DNA of 64,000 nucleotides from Limnohabitans sp. Rim11 (GCF_001269365.1 NZ_CXOM01000002.1:8001-72000); one strand, 5' to 3'; positions 41,347 through 51,471 are shown, counted from the stretch's first letter. The notes: generated by a model from the sequence alone, not told the origin. Program-made: numbers and translations.

Positions 41347-44304
41347 TTACGCCTTCTCCACATCGCAAACGGTTGTTTTGGTTTCTTGCATCATGGTGAC
41401 GCTGTCGTAGCCGTAAGTGGTGGCTGTGTTGACAGCTTCACCCCGCACAATAGGTGCTGCGCCATTGGGGTAATGCGCCAACATGTCGGCACCTTGCCAA
41501 CGACCTGAGAAGTGGAATGGCAAGAACACGGTATCGGGCGCCACGCGCTCGGTGACCAAGGCTTGCACATTCAAGCGAGCACCCGTGGGTGACTTGACCC
41601 AAGCCCGATCGCCATTGCGAATGCCGCGCTTAGAAGCTGTTTGCGGATTGATTTCGACAAACATCTCTTGTTGCAATTCGGCCAGCCATGGGTTGGAACG
41701 GGTTTCTTCACCACCACCTTCGTACTCGACCAAACGACCCGATGTCATGATGAGCGGGAACTTCTCATGCACCTTGTCGGCAATGTTCTTGTCTTGAATG
41801 GTTTTGTACAACGTGGGCAGACGCCAGAAGGCTTTCTTGTCGTCGTGCGTGGGGTACTTGGCCATCATGTCTGGACGGGTGCCATACAGTGGCTCGCGGT
41901 GCTGAGGAATAGGATCGGGGAAGTTCCAAACCACTGCACGAGCCTTGGCATTGCCGAAGGGATGGCAACCGTGGTTCTTCATGAACACGCGCATCATGCC
42001 ACCAGAAGAATCGGTCTTCCAGTTTTTGCCTTCGGCTGCTTTGGCTTCGGCCTCTGTGAGCTCGCCCCACCAGCCCAATTTCTTGAGCAAGACGTGATCG
42101 AGTTCAGGGTAGCCAGTGGTGATGTCGGCACCTTTGGAGTGCGAACCATCTTCAGCCAACAAAGACTTACCTTCGCGCTCCACACCAAAGTTGGCGCGGA
42201 AGTTTCCGCCGCCTTCCATGACGTGCTTGGAGGTGTCGTACAAATTGGGTGAACCTGGGTGTTTGAGTTCGGGCGTGCCGTAGCATGGCCATGGCAAACC
42301 GAAGTAATCGTCACCAAAGTCGTAACCTGTTTCTTTGTCTTTACCGCCTTTTGACTTAAGCGTTTTGACATCGAACACATGCATGTTGCGCATGTGGGCT
42401 TTGAGGCGCTCTGGGCTTTGTCCGGTGTAGCCAATGGTCCAGACGCACTTGTTGATTTCGCGCAAGATGTCTTCTGGCACGGGTTCGTCCATGCCTTTGA
42501 CTTTTTGCATTTTGTAGTTCTTGACCAGCTCTTTGCCAAAGCCCAATTTGTCGGCCAATTGGTACATGATCATGTGATCGGAGCGGCTTTCCCACAAGGG
42601 TTCAATGACCTTCTCGCGCCACTGCAAGGAGCGATTGGACGCGGTGCAAGAGCCACTGGTTTCAAACTGCGTGGCAGCTGGCAACAAGTAAACCGCACGG
42701 TTGGGGTTCTGGTCTTCTGGCTTGCCAGGCATAGCGGCCATGGCGGCTGTGGCAGAAGGATAAGGATCGACCACCACCAACAAGTCGAGCTTGTCCATGG
42801 CGCGCTTCATTTCCAAACCGCGTGTTTGTGAGTTAGGCGCATGGCCCCAATAGAACACACCGCGCAGGTTGCTGTCTTGGTCAATCAGTTCGTTCTTCTC
42901 GAGTACGCCATCAATCCAGCGCGACACGGTGATGCCGTTCTTGCCCATCATGGCGGGGCTGGCATAACGACCTTTGATCCACTCAAAGTCGACGTCCCAA
43001 GCTTTGGCAAAGTGCTTCCAAGAGCCTTCAGCCAAGCCATAGTAGCCTGGCAATGAATCGGGGTTAGGACCTACGTCGGTGGCGCCTTGCACGTTGTCGT
43101 GGCCGCGGAAAATGTTGGTGCCGCCGCCAGACTTGCCAACGTTACCAAGCGCCAATTGCAAGATGCAAGAGGCACGAACAATGGCATTGCCAATGGTGTG
43201 CTGGGTTTGGCCCATGCACCACACAATGGTGCTGGGGTTGTTTTCGTGCAGCATCTTGGCCACTTTGAAAACTTGCTCTTCTTTGACGCCGCAAGCCTCT
43301 TCCACCTTGTCGGGTGTCCACTTGGCCATGATTTCGGCCTTGACAGCCTCCATGCCATACACACGATCGTTGATGTACTTTTTGTCTTCCCATCCATTTT
43401 TGAAGATGTGGTACAGGATGCCGAACAAGAATGGAATGTCGGTACCAGAGCGAATGCGGACGTATTCGTCGGCTTTGGCTGCCGTGCGTGTAAAGCGTGG
43501 ATCGACCACGATCATCTTGCAGCCGTTTTCTTTGGCATGCAGCATGTGCAACATGCTGACGGGGTGCGCTTCGGCAGCGTTGGAACCAATGTACATGGCG
43601 CACTTGCTGTTTTGCATGTCGTTGTACGAATTGGTCATGGCGCCGTAGCCCCATGTATTGGCCACACCGGCAACGGTAGTGGAGTGGCAAATACGCGCCT
43701 GGTGGTCGGTGTTGTTGGTGCCCCAGAAGCTGACAAACTTGCGCATCAAGTACGCTTGCTCGTTGTTGTGCTTGGAAGAACCAATGAAGTAAACGCTGTC
43801 GGGGCCGCTGGCTTTGCGCAACTCCATCATGCGTTCGCTGATTTCTTTCAGGGCCACGTCCCAGCTGATGCGCTCGTATTTGCCGTTGACCAGTTTCATG
43901 GGGTAGCGCAGGCGATACTCGCCGTGGCCATGTTCGCGCAATGCCGCACCCTTGGCGCAATGGGCGCCTAAGTTGATTGGGGAATCAAACACAGGCTCTT
44001 GTCGAACCCAAACGCCGTTTTCAACAACCGCATCGACAGCACAGCCCACAGAGCAGTGTGTGCAAATGGTGCGCTTCACTTCAACTTTGCCAGCGCCCAC
44101 AATGCCAGCAGTGTTAGCAGCTTGTGCTTTTTTCACAAGGCTGAGTTGCGATGCGGCCAAGCCAACACCCACACCCAAACCAGAACGGCGCAAGAAGGTG
44201 CGACGGTCTAAGGTGGGCAATGCCTGTGTGAGGCCGCGGCGCAAGCTGTGCACGAAGGGCGATGAAGCGCTTGTGGCGCCTGAATTCTTTTTGGTCAACA
44301 ACAT
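41347..44304 (-). CDS. fdhA: Formate dehydrogenase alpha subunit (molybdopterin, Tat-exported)
   Basis: Catalytic subunit oxidising formate to CO2. The 985-residue protein starts with a Tat signal (DRRTFLRRSGLGVGVG, about residues 33-48), then a 4Fe-4S motif CTHCSVGCAVDAV and a bis-MGD fold. The metal ligand is Cys in ARICHSTTVAG, a plain TGC codon, so this is the Cys variant, not a selenoprotein. The frame is open to 44397, but the ATG at 44304 follows CTGGAGAGTTTC and gives a normal leader. It follows a small Tat-signal protein gene by 37 bases. The enzyme should face the periplasm and feed electrons to quinone. Confidence 0.95.
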   Translation of the reverse strand: MLLTKKNSGATSASSPFVHSLRRGLTQALPTLDRRTFLRRSGLGVGVGLAASQLSLVKKAQAANTAGIVGAGKVEVKRTICTHCSVGCAVDAVVENGVWVRQEPVFDSPINLGAHCAKGAALREHGHGEYRLRYPMKLVNGKYERISWDVALKEISERMMELRKASGPDSVYFIGSSKHNNEQAYLMRKFVSFWGTNNTDHQARICHSTTVAGVANTWGYGAMTNSYNDMQNSKCAMYIGSNAAEAHPVSMLHMLHAKENGCKMIVVDPRFTRTAAKADEYVRIRSGTDIPFLFGILYHIFKNGWEDKKYINDRVYGMEAVKAEIMAKWTPDKVEEACGVKEEQVFKVAKMLHENNPSTIVWCMGQTQHTIGNAIVRASCILQLALGNVGKSGGGTNIFRGHDNVQGATDVGPNPDSLPGYYGLAEGSWKHFAKAWDVDFEWIKGRYASPAMMGKNGITVSRWIDGVLEKNELIDQDSNLRGVFYWGHAPNSQTRGLEMKRAMDKLDLLVVVDPYPSATAAMAAMPGKPEDQNPNRAVYLLPAATQFETSGSCTASNRSLQWREKVIEPLWESRSDHMIMYQLADKLGFGKELVKNYKMQKVKGMDEPVPEDILREINKCVWTIGYTGQSPERLKAHMRNMHVFDVKTLKSKGGKDKETGYDFGDDYFGLPWPCYGTPELKHPGSPNLYDTSKHVMEGGGNFRANFGVEREGKSLLAEDGSHSKGADITTGYPELDHVLLKKLGWWGELTEAEAKAAEGKNWKTDSSGGMMRVFMKNHGCHPFGNAKARAVVWNFPDPIPQHREPLYGTRPDMMAKYPTHDDKKAFWRLPTLYKTIQDKNIADKVHEKFPLIMTSGRLVEYEGGGEETRSNPWLAELQQEMFVEINPQTASKRGIRNGDRAWVKSPTGARLNVQALVTERVAPDTVFLPFHFSGRWQGADMLAHYPNGAAPIVRGEAVNTATTYGYDSVTMMQETKTTVCDVEKA

Positions 44305-44341
44305 GAAACTCTCCAGAAGAGGTGAGTGTTTGAGAAAGGAC

Positions 44342-44545
44342 TTAGACCAGGGTGGTCTTGTAGTAACGCTTGACGTGCTCGGAGAGCTCGTAGCCACCGC
44401 CGCGCTCGGGCTTGGCTTTTTTGCTAGCTTGTGGCGCTAAATCTTGCACTTGGGGCAACATGCTGGTGGCCACCGCAACGGCGCCAACTGTGCCTGCACC
44501 TGCGAACAAAGTGCGACGTGAAACTTTTGGATTTTGAGTACTCAT
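44342..44545 (-). CDS. Small Tat-signal protein of the formate dehydrogenase region
   Basis: A 67-residue protein with a twin-Arg signal (KVSRRTLFAGAGTVGAVAVA) and the tail GGYELSEHVKRYYKTTLV. It matches the conserved family of short Tat targets that stand directly before fdh alpha genes in many proteobacteria. Its role is not known; assembly of the periplasmic complex is the usual guess. The chosen start MSTQNPK omits one upstream Met. It lies 37 bases before the alpha gene. Confidence 0.88.
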   Translation of the reverse strand: MSTQNPKVSRRTLFAGAGTVGAVAVATSMLPQVQDLAPQASKKAKPERGGGYELSEHVKRYYKTTLV

Positions 44546-44666
44546 CAATGTTTCCTCTGAAGATGCTTAGGAAATACTTTGCATACGTGCGCGATCGTAT
44601 CAGCTTGTCAAACTCGCACAATGGGGAAACCCTTAGACGGGTACGCTTTCTTGACAGAAGCTTGCT

Positions 44667-45284
44667 TTAGGTCAGCAAATCAAAACCTTGCGTTTCAATG
44701 TTCAAAAATGCTTGGGTAAATTCTGCCAATTGCCCAAAGAATTTGGCTCGTGGGTGCTTGGCAATGACCTCGGTCATTTCTTGAGCCCATGGCTGAATGT
44801 GCTTGGCAAAGAACTCTCTTTGATGCGTCAAATTGGAGACAGTCACATCGTCGCCCGCTATCAAATAGCGCATCACTTCGCACAAACACGCAAAGTGATC
44901 TTCTGTCTCTGACATGCTGTCGTCGCGTTCCAAGCCCAATGCCGTCAAGTCTTCACGCAGCCTGGCCACGGGCTTGTCGTTCAAAAATCCACTCATGTAA
45001 TGCGAGGCGTAAAGGTAAACCTCAGGCTTTCCAACACCCCCAAACAAGTGGTTGAATTCCGCGGCAATGTCATCATCAGTTGACACTCTAGATGCCTCGA
45101 CCAGTTGACGCCATGGTTCTTCCAAGAAACTACCTTCGACTGGCGCATCGGTCACCGCAACCCTCAGTTGAGCCAAAAGCTCAGAACTGGGAACTTGGTA
45201 AAACAGCAGCGCCAACAAACCATAAATTTCAGCGCGTGCCGTTTCTTCATCTAGGGCTGAGGACGATGACAGGTTAGAAGTCAT
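44667..45284 (-). CDS. TorD-family molybdoenzyme chaperone
   Basis: A 205-residue all-helical chaperone that binds the Tat signal and assists cofactor loading of the formate dehydrogenase alpha subunit. The family features are visible: RAEIYGLLALLFYQVPSSEL, YLYASHYMSGFLND (the usual Y-x-S/G-F region) and a C-terminal HIQPWAQEMTEVI. The frame opens at 45371, but MTSNLSSSSALDEETA at 45284 starts the typical domain. Its position between the polyferredoxin and the small Tat protein fits a role in this operon. Confidence 0.87.
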   Translation of the reverse strand: MTSNLSSSSALDEETARAEIYGLLALLFYQVPSSELLAQLRVAVTDAPVEGSFLEEPWRQLVEASRVSTDDDIAAEFNHLFGGVGKPEVYLYASHYMSGFLNDKPVARLREDLTALGLERDDSMSETEDHFACLCEVMRYLIAGDDVTVSNLTHQREFFAKHIQPWAQEMTEVIAKHPRAKFFGQLAEFTQAFLNIETQGFDLLT

Positions 45285-45294
45285 TTGGATTTCT

Positions 45295-47427
45295 TCAAGA
45301 TTTAGGAGGGATGTTGGCAATCTTGGCCTCATCCGAATTGGAATAAATGTCAATGACGCGGCAATCACCACACATTTTGAGACGCTCTAAAGCGGCACCT
45401 TGGAACATGCTGTGGCCTGCTAATTTGCCCAACATGGCTTCAATGGCTTTCAAGGTGCCAAAAGGTTTGCCACATTTCACACAGCCATAAGGCTGAGATT
45501 GATTCAGTACCTGAGCTTGCTTGCGCTCAGGCGTCCGCAAGAATCGGGGAATCAACTCAATGGCGTCTTCTGGGCATGTAGTGGCACACAAGCCGCACTG
45601 CACGCAGTTCTTCTCAATAAAACGAAGTTGCGGCAAATCAGGGTTGTCTTGGAGTGCGCTGGCAGGGCATGCGCTCACACAACTGAGGCACAAAGTGCAT
45701 TTGTCTGCATTGACTTTCAAAGCGCCCAAAGGTGATGCAGCAGGCAACGCAATGACACTGTTGTCGGCTTGTAAAACAGAGGGCGCATGCTCACTCAAAT
45801 GGTCAAGTGCTAGCTCCAGGGTGCTGCGCTTTTCGGGCGCCACTGCGTACTTGGCATACACGGCCGGCACTTGCTTCTTCCATTTGGCTTGTGCTTTTGC
45901 GGCGGCATTGGCTTGCAAACTAGCGTCTAAATCCATGCCGTTTTTGGCACGCACAATTTGAAAATGAACGCCTTCGTAGCCTAGGCCCGCCAACAAACTC
46001 TGGGCCACGGCCATTTGCGCCTCAAGCCCTTCCAAGTATTGAGGTGCTTCTTCGTTTGTGCAGAGCACCAAGACCTGGTGCGCACCATAGGCCACGGCCG
46101 TTAGCCAAACTTCCAAACCCAAACTGGCGGTGTGCCACAAGGACATGGGAATCACATTGGCAGGCATACCCTTGGCCAATTTGAGTTGCGTTGCACGGCC
46201 CAGCTCTTCCACCACTTTGAGTCCGGACTCTTGGCTGTGCAACATCAGTACAGCGTCTTTGCCACCCGCAGCATGGTAGGTAGACAGCAGCGTTTTGATT
46301 TTCGAGCCTTGTTCTTGGGCCTTGGGGTAGGCATAGGTCAAAGCACCCGTAGGACACACGGTGGTACACGCGCCGCAACCCACGCACAAATTGGGATTCA
46401 CCTTGATTTGTTGACGCGACTTGTCGCTTGAAATGGCTTCTGCAGAGCAAATGTCAACGCAGGCATTGCAGCCCACCGTTTCGTTGCGGCTGTGCGCACA
46501 CAGCTTTTGTTTGTAGGCAAAAAATTTGGGCTTTTCAAACTCACCCACCATGTCGCGCAATTTGATGAGTGTCGCCAGATCGCGGCCATCCCATTTGAAA
46601 TAGCCTTGTGGAGGTGCGTGTTGCAAAAACTGCGGGCCAGTCGCTCCCGCTTGACGAAGGTCTAAGATCAGGTCGAATTTTTCTGAGGTTTCAGAGGGTA
46701 CACGGTTGAAATCAATGGCCCCTGCCGATTGACACACCTTGACGCAAGCGCGGCTGGCATTGCACAAGTTCATGTCAATTTGGTAATCCAAACCAATGGC
46801 GTTTTCGGGGCAGGCTTGCACGCAGGCATTGCAGCGGGTGCACAAATCCAAGTTGATCGGATTGCTGTCTGTCCAAGACACATCAAATGCACCCAACCAT
46901 CCACTCAAACTTTGCAACTGCCCAGCAACAATTGGAAATTGACGCTCTTGTGAACCACCGGCTTCGCCAGCACCTTGCGCAAAAATAGTCACTTGCAAAA
47001 CATCGGCCACCATGGCGGCTGCTTTTTCAGCTTGATCGAGCGGGCCAATGATGAGCAAACGACCTTCACTCTTGAAGGGCACGACAGGCACGGGATCGGG
47101 TTCGGGCAAATGTGCAGCGGCCAACAAGGCCGCCAGTTTGGGAGAAGCGTTTTGCGCCTCGCTGCTCCATCCGCCAGCCTCCCGAATGTTCACAAATTTG
47201 ATGGGTGAAGTAGCGCCTTCCGTTTGAGATGCCAATTCAGAGAAAAGCTTTTTCTCTTGGGTGCAAGCCACCACCACTTCCTGGCCCGATTGAATGGCCT
47301 TTTGAAATGCGCCCGCTTCTCTGCGGCAAAGGGTGCTGTGCAGTGTCAGCGATTCACCCAGCGCCTGGCCCAGCTTCTGGGTCTGCAGGGGCATGGTTTG
47401 GTTGCAATCGCAAATGAGTGTGGTCAT
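45295..47427 (-). CDS. 4Fe-4S polyferredoxin of the formate dehydrogenase operon
   Basis: A 710-residue soluble protein with several Cys4 groups: CTRCNACVQACP and CNASRACVKVC (about residues 197-233), CVGCGACTTVCPTGA (about 347-361), CTLCLSCVSACPASA (about 575-589) and CVQCGLCATTCPEDA (about 608-622). The N-terminus LICDCNQTMPL is typical of this family, which accompanies DUF3305/DUF3306 and fdh genes. It probably carries electrons or aids metallocentre assembly; the exact role is not established. Its start lies 74 bases inside the end of the DUF3306 gene; the next Met, MPLQTQK at 47394, is an alternative. Confidence 0.85.
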   Translation of the reverse strand: MTTLICDCNQTMPLQTQKLGQALGESLTLHSTLCRREAGAFQKAIQSGQEVVVACTQEKKLFSELASQTEGATSPIKFVNIREAGGWSSEAQNASPKLAALLAAAHLPEPDPVPVVPFKSEGRLLIIGPLDQAEKAAAMVADVLQVTIFAQGAGEAGGSQERQFPIVAGQLQSLSGWLGAFDVSWTDSNPINLDLCTRCNACVQACPENAIGLDYQIDMNLCNASRACVKVCQSAGAIDFNRVPSETSEKFDLILDLRQAGATGPQFLQHAPPQGYFKWDGRDLATLIKLRDMVGEFEKPKFFAYKQKLCAHSRNETVGCNACVDICSAEAISSDKSRQQIKVNPNLCVGCGACTTVCPTGALTYAYPKAQEQGSKIKTLLSTYHAAGGKDAVLMLHSQESGLKVVEELGRATQLKLAKGMPANVIPMSLWHTASLGLEVWLTAVAYGAHQVLVLCTNEEAPQYLEGLEAQMAVAQSLLAGLGYEGVHFQIVRAKNGMDLDASLQANAAAKAQAKWKKQVPAVYAKYAVAPEKRSTLELALDHLSEHAPSVLQADNSVIALPAASPLGALKVNADKCTLCLSCVSACPASALQDNPDLPQLRFIEKNCVQCGLCATTCPEDAIELIPRFLRTPERKQAQVLNQSQPYGCVKCGKPFGTLKAIEAMLGKLAGHSMFQGAALERLKMCGDCRVIDIYSNSDEAKIANIPPKS

Positions 47428-47971
47428 GTTGTGCCGAGTTATTTTCTAGGGGCTCTGATTTGTCTAACTTGTCTGCTTGTGCAGTCAAGCTTGTCTCTGG
47501 TAAATGTTGAATTTGGCTTTCAAGTGGGTTGGACTGTGCCACATCTTCGGGGGCTTTGACCAAACCCAAGAATTGAGCACCCACCATTTTGGCCAACATG
47601 CCTGCAGGCATGGGGTCGGGCGTGTTGTAGTCGCCAATGTAAATGTCCAGGCCGTCCATCACGTTGTAGTGAGGGTCGGTAAAGAGTTTTTTCATGGCCG
47701 CATTGCGAACTTCAGGCGTGACGCCTTGAGACATGAAAGAAGAAAAATCGGATTGTGGTGTGAGTTGTTCGACATCGGCCAAGGTAGGCAACTTCACAGG
47801 CTCCGCCTTGTTGTCAGCGGCATCTTGTTGGGCGGTAGCCAGCGGTGCCGCCTTGGACTGAACAGGCTCTGGATTTTTTGGCTGTGGCTTTTCTTCTTCA
47901 GCCAAGCCCAACTTCACAGCCTGCTTGCGCTGCGACCATCGGCTGAAAAATCCACCTTCGTTCTCGCTCAT
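47354..47971 (-). CDS. DUF3306 domain protein
   Basis: A 205-residue protein with the DUF3306 pattern: FFSRWSQRKQAVK at the start, TLADVEQLTPQSDFSSFMSQ near residues 80-99 and VRNAAMKKLFTDPHYNVMDG followed by GLDIYIGDYN. The tail is low-complexity. It is a regular companion of DUF3305 and fdh genes, with no known biochemical function. Its start overlaps the DUF3305 stop by four bases (47968-47971), and its own end overlaps the polyferredoxin start by 74 bases. Confidence 0.88.
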   Translation of the reverse strand: MSENEGGFFSRWSQRKQAVKLGLAEEEKPQPKNPEPVQSKAAPLATAQQDAADNKAEPVKLPTLADVEQLTPQSDFSSFMSQGVTPEVRNAAMKKLFTDPHYNVMDGLDIYIGDYNTPDPMPAGMLAKMVGAQFLGLVKAPEDVAQSNPLESQIQHLPETSLTAQADKLDKSEPLENNSAQHDHTHLRLQPNHAPADPEAGPGAG

Positions 47972-48528
47972 GTGCCGTCCACCTTTCGGCCAGAGCGATC
48001 GCTGGTGGTCACTTTAGCGGGTTGGCCAAAACGATCTGTAAGAGCTTGAAAACTTTGGGGCCGTTGCCGACGCTTCACCTCAGGGGTGTAGTGCTGCTTG
48101 GCAAACTCTCGAACCCATTCCACGATGTCGGGGGAAGCCGGCACTTGCTCAATGGTTTCTTGGGCGTCTAGCCAGCGACCTGCATCGTGGTAGCTCAAAG
48201 AAACGCGTTCGGGCTTGGCCACCAACTCTGTGCTGATTGCGGGTTCTTCTTCCATGCGCCACATCACGAAGAAACATGGATCGGGCGAGGTCACGTTCAG
48301 CAAGTAGCCTTCGGCATCGTCTGGATACAACTCAACGTTGAAATTGGGGAACAGCCAAAGCGCGCCGTCATCGCCATCGCGCAAACATTTGGGACTGGAA
48401 CCAAAGCCTTCTTCTTGGGGCGTGACATCGTCCAAAACCCAGCGCCAAGTCTGCCATTTGGCCATGTCACCCTGCACGCGCTCACGGCGCATGACGACGG
48501 CTACATCAATGGAGGGTCTGGAACTCAT
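47968..48528 (-). CDS. DUF3305 domain protein
   Basis: A 186-residue cytoplasmic protein with the DUF3305 pattern IDVAVVMRRERVQGDMAKWQ, WRMEEEPAISTELV, VSLSYHDAGRWLDAQETIEQ and VREFAKQHYTPEVKRRQRP. It stands first in the fdh operon. The frame is open to 48558, but MSSRPSIDVAVV at 48528 is the natural start. Function unknown; association with formate dehydrogenase maturation is inferred from conserved neighbours. Confidence 0.88.
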   Translation of the reverse strand: MSSRPSIDVAVVMRRERVQGDMAKWQTWRWVLDDVTPQEEGFGSSPKCLRDGDDGALWLFPNFNVELYPDDAEGYLLNVTSPDPCFFVMWRMEEEPAISTELVAKPERVSLSYHDAGRWLDAQETIEQVPASPDIVEWVREFAKQHYTPEVKRRQRPQSFQALTDRFGQPAKVTTSDRSGRKVDGT

Positions 48529-48632
48529 GGGCGGATAGTACCAATGATTCAAAGTCATTGGCGCTTGTCCGCCTTTCAGACGGCGTGAAACTTCTGAAAT
48601 TCAGTGAAGTCTCAGAAGTCTGGGTCAGAAAC

Positions 48633-49907
48633 TCAATAAGTTTCTAGGTGCAAACGGCCTTCTTTTTTGAGCGTGGCGCCCAACTGGTCCCAGTTGAGTC
48701 CTGCATGGGTGGCCACGTCGTGCAAAGCCAAAACCACGCCCTCTTCCATGCTCTTCAAACCACACACATAAAAGTACGTGTTGGGATCTTGGAGCAAGGC
48801 CACCAAATCGGCGGCGCGCTCGCGCATGGCATCTTGCACATAGCGCTTGGGCTGGCCTGGCGTGCGTGAGAAAGCAAAGTTGATGTCGATGAAATCTTTG
48901 GGCAACTTTTGCAGCGGACCAAAATAAGGCAGCTCTTCTTGAGTGCGAGCCCCGAAGAACAACATGAGTTTGCCACCCTCAAACTTGCCAGTTTGACGCA
49001 AACGACGGCGCCACTCGGTCATGCCGCGCATGGGCGCACTGCCCGTGCCCGTACAAATCATCACGATGTTGGATTTGGGGTGGTTGGGCATCAAGAAGCT
49101 GCTGCCAAACGGGCCAATCACTTGAATCGTGTCGCCCACTTTCACATCGCACAAATAGTTGGAGCACACGCCTTGGACGGGCTTGCCGTCGTGGTCTTCC
49201 ACCACGCGCTTCACCGTCAAAGACAAATTGTTGTAACCAGCGCGCTCACCATTGCGCGGGCTGGCAATGGAGTATTGGCGTGCATGGTGCGGCTTGCCAG
49301 AAGCATCCACACCAGGCGGCACGATGGCCACAGACTGGCCTTCTAAAACTGGGAACGGCATGCTACCGAAATCGATCACGATGTGATGAGTTTCATTAGA
49401 CGTACCGGCTTCGTTCACTTTGAAGTTACCCACCACCGTGGCTTGTGTGGGCGTTTTAGGACCATACAAGTTGGTGTACGCATGGGCTGCCGACCAGGGC
49501 GGCAAAGTCGAGCCAAAGGCGGCTGAATTGAACACAGCTTCGCCCGAAGCATTGACCGCTTGGGCAGGTGCTGCTTCTGCAGCAGGCGCCGCAGCAACAG
49601 CTTGTGCGTCCACGCCCATGGCCTGAAGGTCAGCGTCGCTCAAGGCGGCTGGCAAGTCATCCCATTTCAATTGCTCTTCAATGGAATAGGCCTTGGCCTT
49701 GGGCATGCTGCGCCAGTTGTCAATCGAGCCTGTGGGGCAAGGTGGCACACAGGCCATGCACAGATTGCATTTATCAGCATCAACCACGTAGTTGCGAGAA
49801 TTGTGCGTGATGGCACCAACAGGGCAAGTGGCCTCGCAGGTGTTGCAACGAATGCAGATCTCTGGGTCAATCAGGTGTTGCTGAATTAAAACGGCTTCTG
49901 TGGTCAT
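48633..49907 (-). CDS. boxA: Benzoyl-CoA 2,3-epoxidase reductase component BoxA
   Basis: Supplies NADPH electrons to BoxB for the epoxidation of benzoyl-CoA in aerobic benzoate breakdown. The 424-residue protein has two 4Fe-4S motifs near the start ([15 protein letters not shown] and [15 protein letters not shown]) followed by a ferredoxin-NADP reductase domain: FAD segment [15 protein letters not shown] segment [13 protein letters not shown] and a C-terminal ...LHLETY. It is the third gene of boxCBA on the minus strand. BoxA-type fusion of ferredoxin and FNR domains is diagnostic. Confidence 0.95.
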   Translation of the reverse strand: MTTEAVLIQQHLIDPEICIRCNTCEATCPVGAITHNSRNYVVDADKCNLCMACVPPCPTGSIDNWRSMPKAKAYSIEEQLKWDDLPAALSDADLQAMGVDAQAVAAAPAAEAAPAQAVNASGEAVFNSAAFGSTLPPWSAAHAYTNLYGPKTPTQATVVGNFKVNEAGTSNETHHIVIDFGSMPFPVLEGQSVAIVPPGVDASGKPHHARQYSIASPRNGERAGYNNLSLTVKRVVEDHDGKPVQGVCSNYLCDVKVGDTIQVIGPFGSSFLMPNHPKSNIVMICTGTGSAPMRGMTEWRRRLRQTGKFEGGKLMLFFGARTQEELPYFGPLQKLPKDFIDINFAFSRTPGQPKRYVQDAMRERAADLVALLQDPNTYFYVCGLKSMEEGVVLALHDVATHAGLNWDQLGATLKKEGRLHLETY

Positions 49908-49934
49908 GGCGTGTGGTTGAGATCTTGTCAGATC

Positions 49935-51362
49935 TCAGTTAAAACGAACGTAGTCGAAGTCTACAGGCTGACGATTGATACCCATGACAGGAGGGGCAAT
50001 CCAGTTGGCAAACTTGCCTGGCTCTGTGACACGGCCCATCAGGCTGCCCACATAAGCGCGGTCTTCGTTGGTTGGCAACCACTCGCCCACTTTGGCCATC
50101 CACTCTTCGGCTGTCACCACACGGCCATCGGGCGTGATTTTGGCGCCAGACAAAGAACCGATGTTGCGGTGGAAAGCTTTGTGCGGGGCTGTCAATTTGA
50201 AGGGAATGCCAGCCTTTTCAATCACACGGTTCCAACGCTCAATACCGCCTTTGGAATCAACGATGTAGTCGTCACGCAGAACTTCGTTCAATGCGTTCAA
50301 CATCGGCACTTCTTTTTCAATCAGCTTGTCATTTTCAACAGCCAAGATCTTGTAAGTGTTGCCCTTCAACACGTGATCGTCGTTGCGCTTGCCTTCTTCA
50401 TAGCGGCCCTTCAAACCAGAGCTGTAGAAGGTGGCGGCATTGGAAGACTCATCGGCACCGAACAAATCGATGGTGACGGAGAAGTGGAAGTTGATGTAAC
50501 GCTGGATGGTGGGCAAATCAATCACGCCGGCAGCGCGCAGTTTGGCCACGTCGTCGGTTTTGAGTTGGTTCATGACGTCCACAGTACGTTGGATGGTGCG
50601 GCTGACGCCAGACTCACCCACAAACATGTGGTGTGCTTCTTCGGTCAACATGAACTTGGTGGTGCGGGCCAATGGATCGAATGCAGATTCGGCCAAAGCG
50701 CACAACTGGAACTTGCCGTCACGGTCTGTGAAGTACGTGAACATGAAGAAGGACAACCAGTCAGGGGTCTTCTCGTTGAAGGCCTGCAAGATGCGGGGAT
50801 TGTCTTCGTTGCCGCTGTTACGTTGCAACAAAGCATCGGCTTCTTCACGGCCGTCTCTACCAAAGTATTTGTGCAACAAGTACACCATGGCCCACAAGTG
50901 ACGGCCTTCTTCGACGTTAATTTGGAACAGGTTGCGCAGGTCGTACATGCTGGGCGCTGTGAGGCCCAAGTGACGCTGCTGCTCAACAGATGCTGGCTCG
51001 GTATCGCCTTGTGTGACGATGATGCGGCGCAGGTTGGCCCGATGTTCGCCAGGCACGTCTTGCCAAGCTTTTTCGCCTTTGTGATCGCCGAAGTGAATTT
51101 GACGGTCTTGCTCGCCTGGGTTCAAAAACACGCCCCAACGGTAGTCGCGCATTTTGACGTGGCCAAACTGTGCCCAACCTTGTGGGTCAACGCTGACCGC
51201 GGTACGCAAATAAACGTCCATGTCGGTTGAACCTTCGGGGCCCATGTCATCCCACCAGTTAATGAAGTTGGGCTGCCATTGTTCCAAGGCGCGTTGCAAC
51301 GTACGGTCTTCAGACAAGTTGACGTTGTTAGGAATTTTTTCGCTGTAGTTGATACCGGACAT
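49935..51362 (-). CDS. boxB: Benzoyl-CoA 2,3-epoxidase oxygenase component BoxB
   Basis: Di-iron oxygenase forming 2,3-epoxybenzoyl-CoA. The 475-residue protein has family-typical iron-ligand segments, NVEEGRHLWAMVYLLHKYFG and MLTEEAHHMFVGESGV (the ExxH pairs), inside a helical bundle. It begins MSGINYSEKIPNNVN and ends VDFDYVRFN, both typical of BoxB. It lies 27 bases before boxA and 109 bases after boxC. A long plus-strand open frame on the other strand is only a shadow. Confidence 0.96.
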   Translation of the reverse strand: MSGINYSEKIPNNVNLSEDRTLQRALEQWQPNFINWWDDMGPEGSTDMDVYLRTAVSVDPQGWAQFGHVKMRDYRWGVFLNPGEQDRQIHFGDHKGEKAWQDVPGEHRANLRRIIVTQGDTEPASVEQQRHLGLTAPSMYDLRNLFQINVEEGRHLWAMVYLLHKYFGRDGREEADALLQRNSGNEDNPRILQAFNEKTPDWLSFFMFTYFTDRDGKFQLCALAESAFDPLARTTKFMLTEEAHHMFVGESGVSRTIQRTVDVMNQLKTDDVAKLRAAGVIDLPTIQRYINFHFSVTIDLFGADESSNAATFYSSGLKGRYEEGKRNDDHVLKGNTYKILAVENDKLIEKEVPMLNALNEVLRDDYIVDSKGGIERWNRVIEKAGIPFKLTAPHKAFHRNIGSLSGAKITPDGRVVTAEEWMAKVGEWLPTNEDRAYVGSLMGRVTEPGKFANWIAPPVMGINRQPVDFDYVRFN

Positions 51363-51471
51363 GTGAGTCTCCAGAAATTAAAGCAACGGTGGGGTCAAAT
51401 TTTGGTTGCAGCAAAGACCACCGGGAACCTTGCTGCACAACACTTTCAAAAAACTTTTTGTACGTTGAGGC

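Noticed and set aside
43087-43971. 294-codon plus-strand frame opposite fdh alpha
   Set aside because: Antisense shadow of a certain gene.
41347-44304. Selenocysteine at the formate dehydrogenase metal ligand
   Set aside because: The codon in ARICHS is TGC (Cys), and no in-frame TGA is present.
48564-48632. Inverted repeat (ACTTCTGA / TCAGAAGT) after boxA as a terminator
   Set aside because: The stem is imperfect and no T run follows on either strand.
49911-51230. 439-codon plus-strand frame opposite boxB
   Set aside because: Long, but it mirrors the boxB codon pattern, and boxB is unmistakable.
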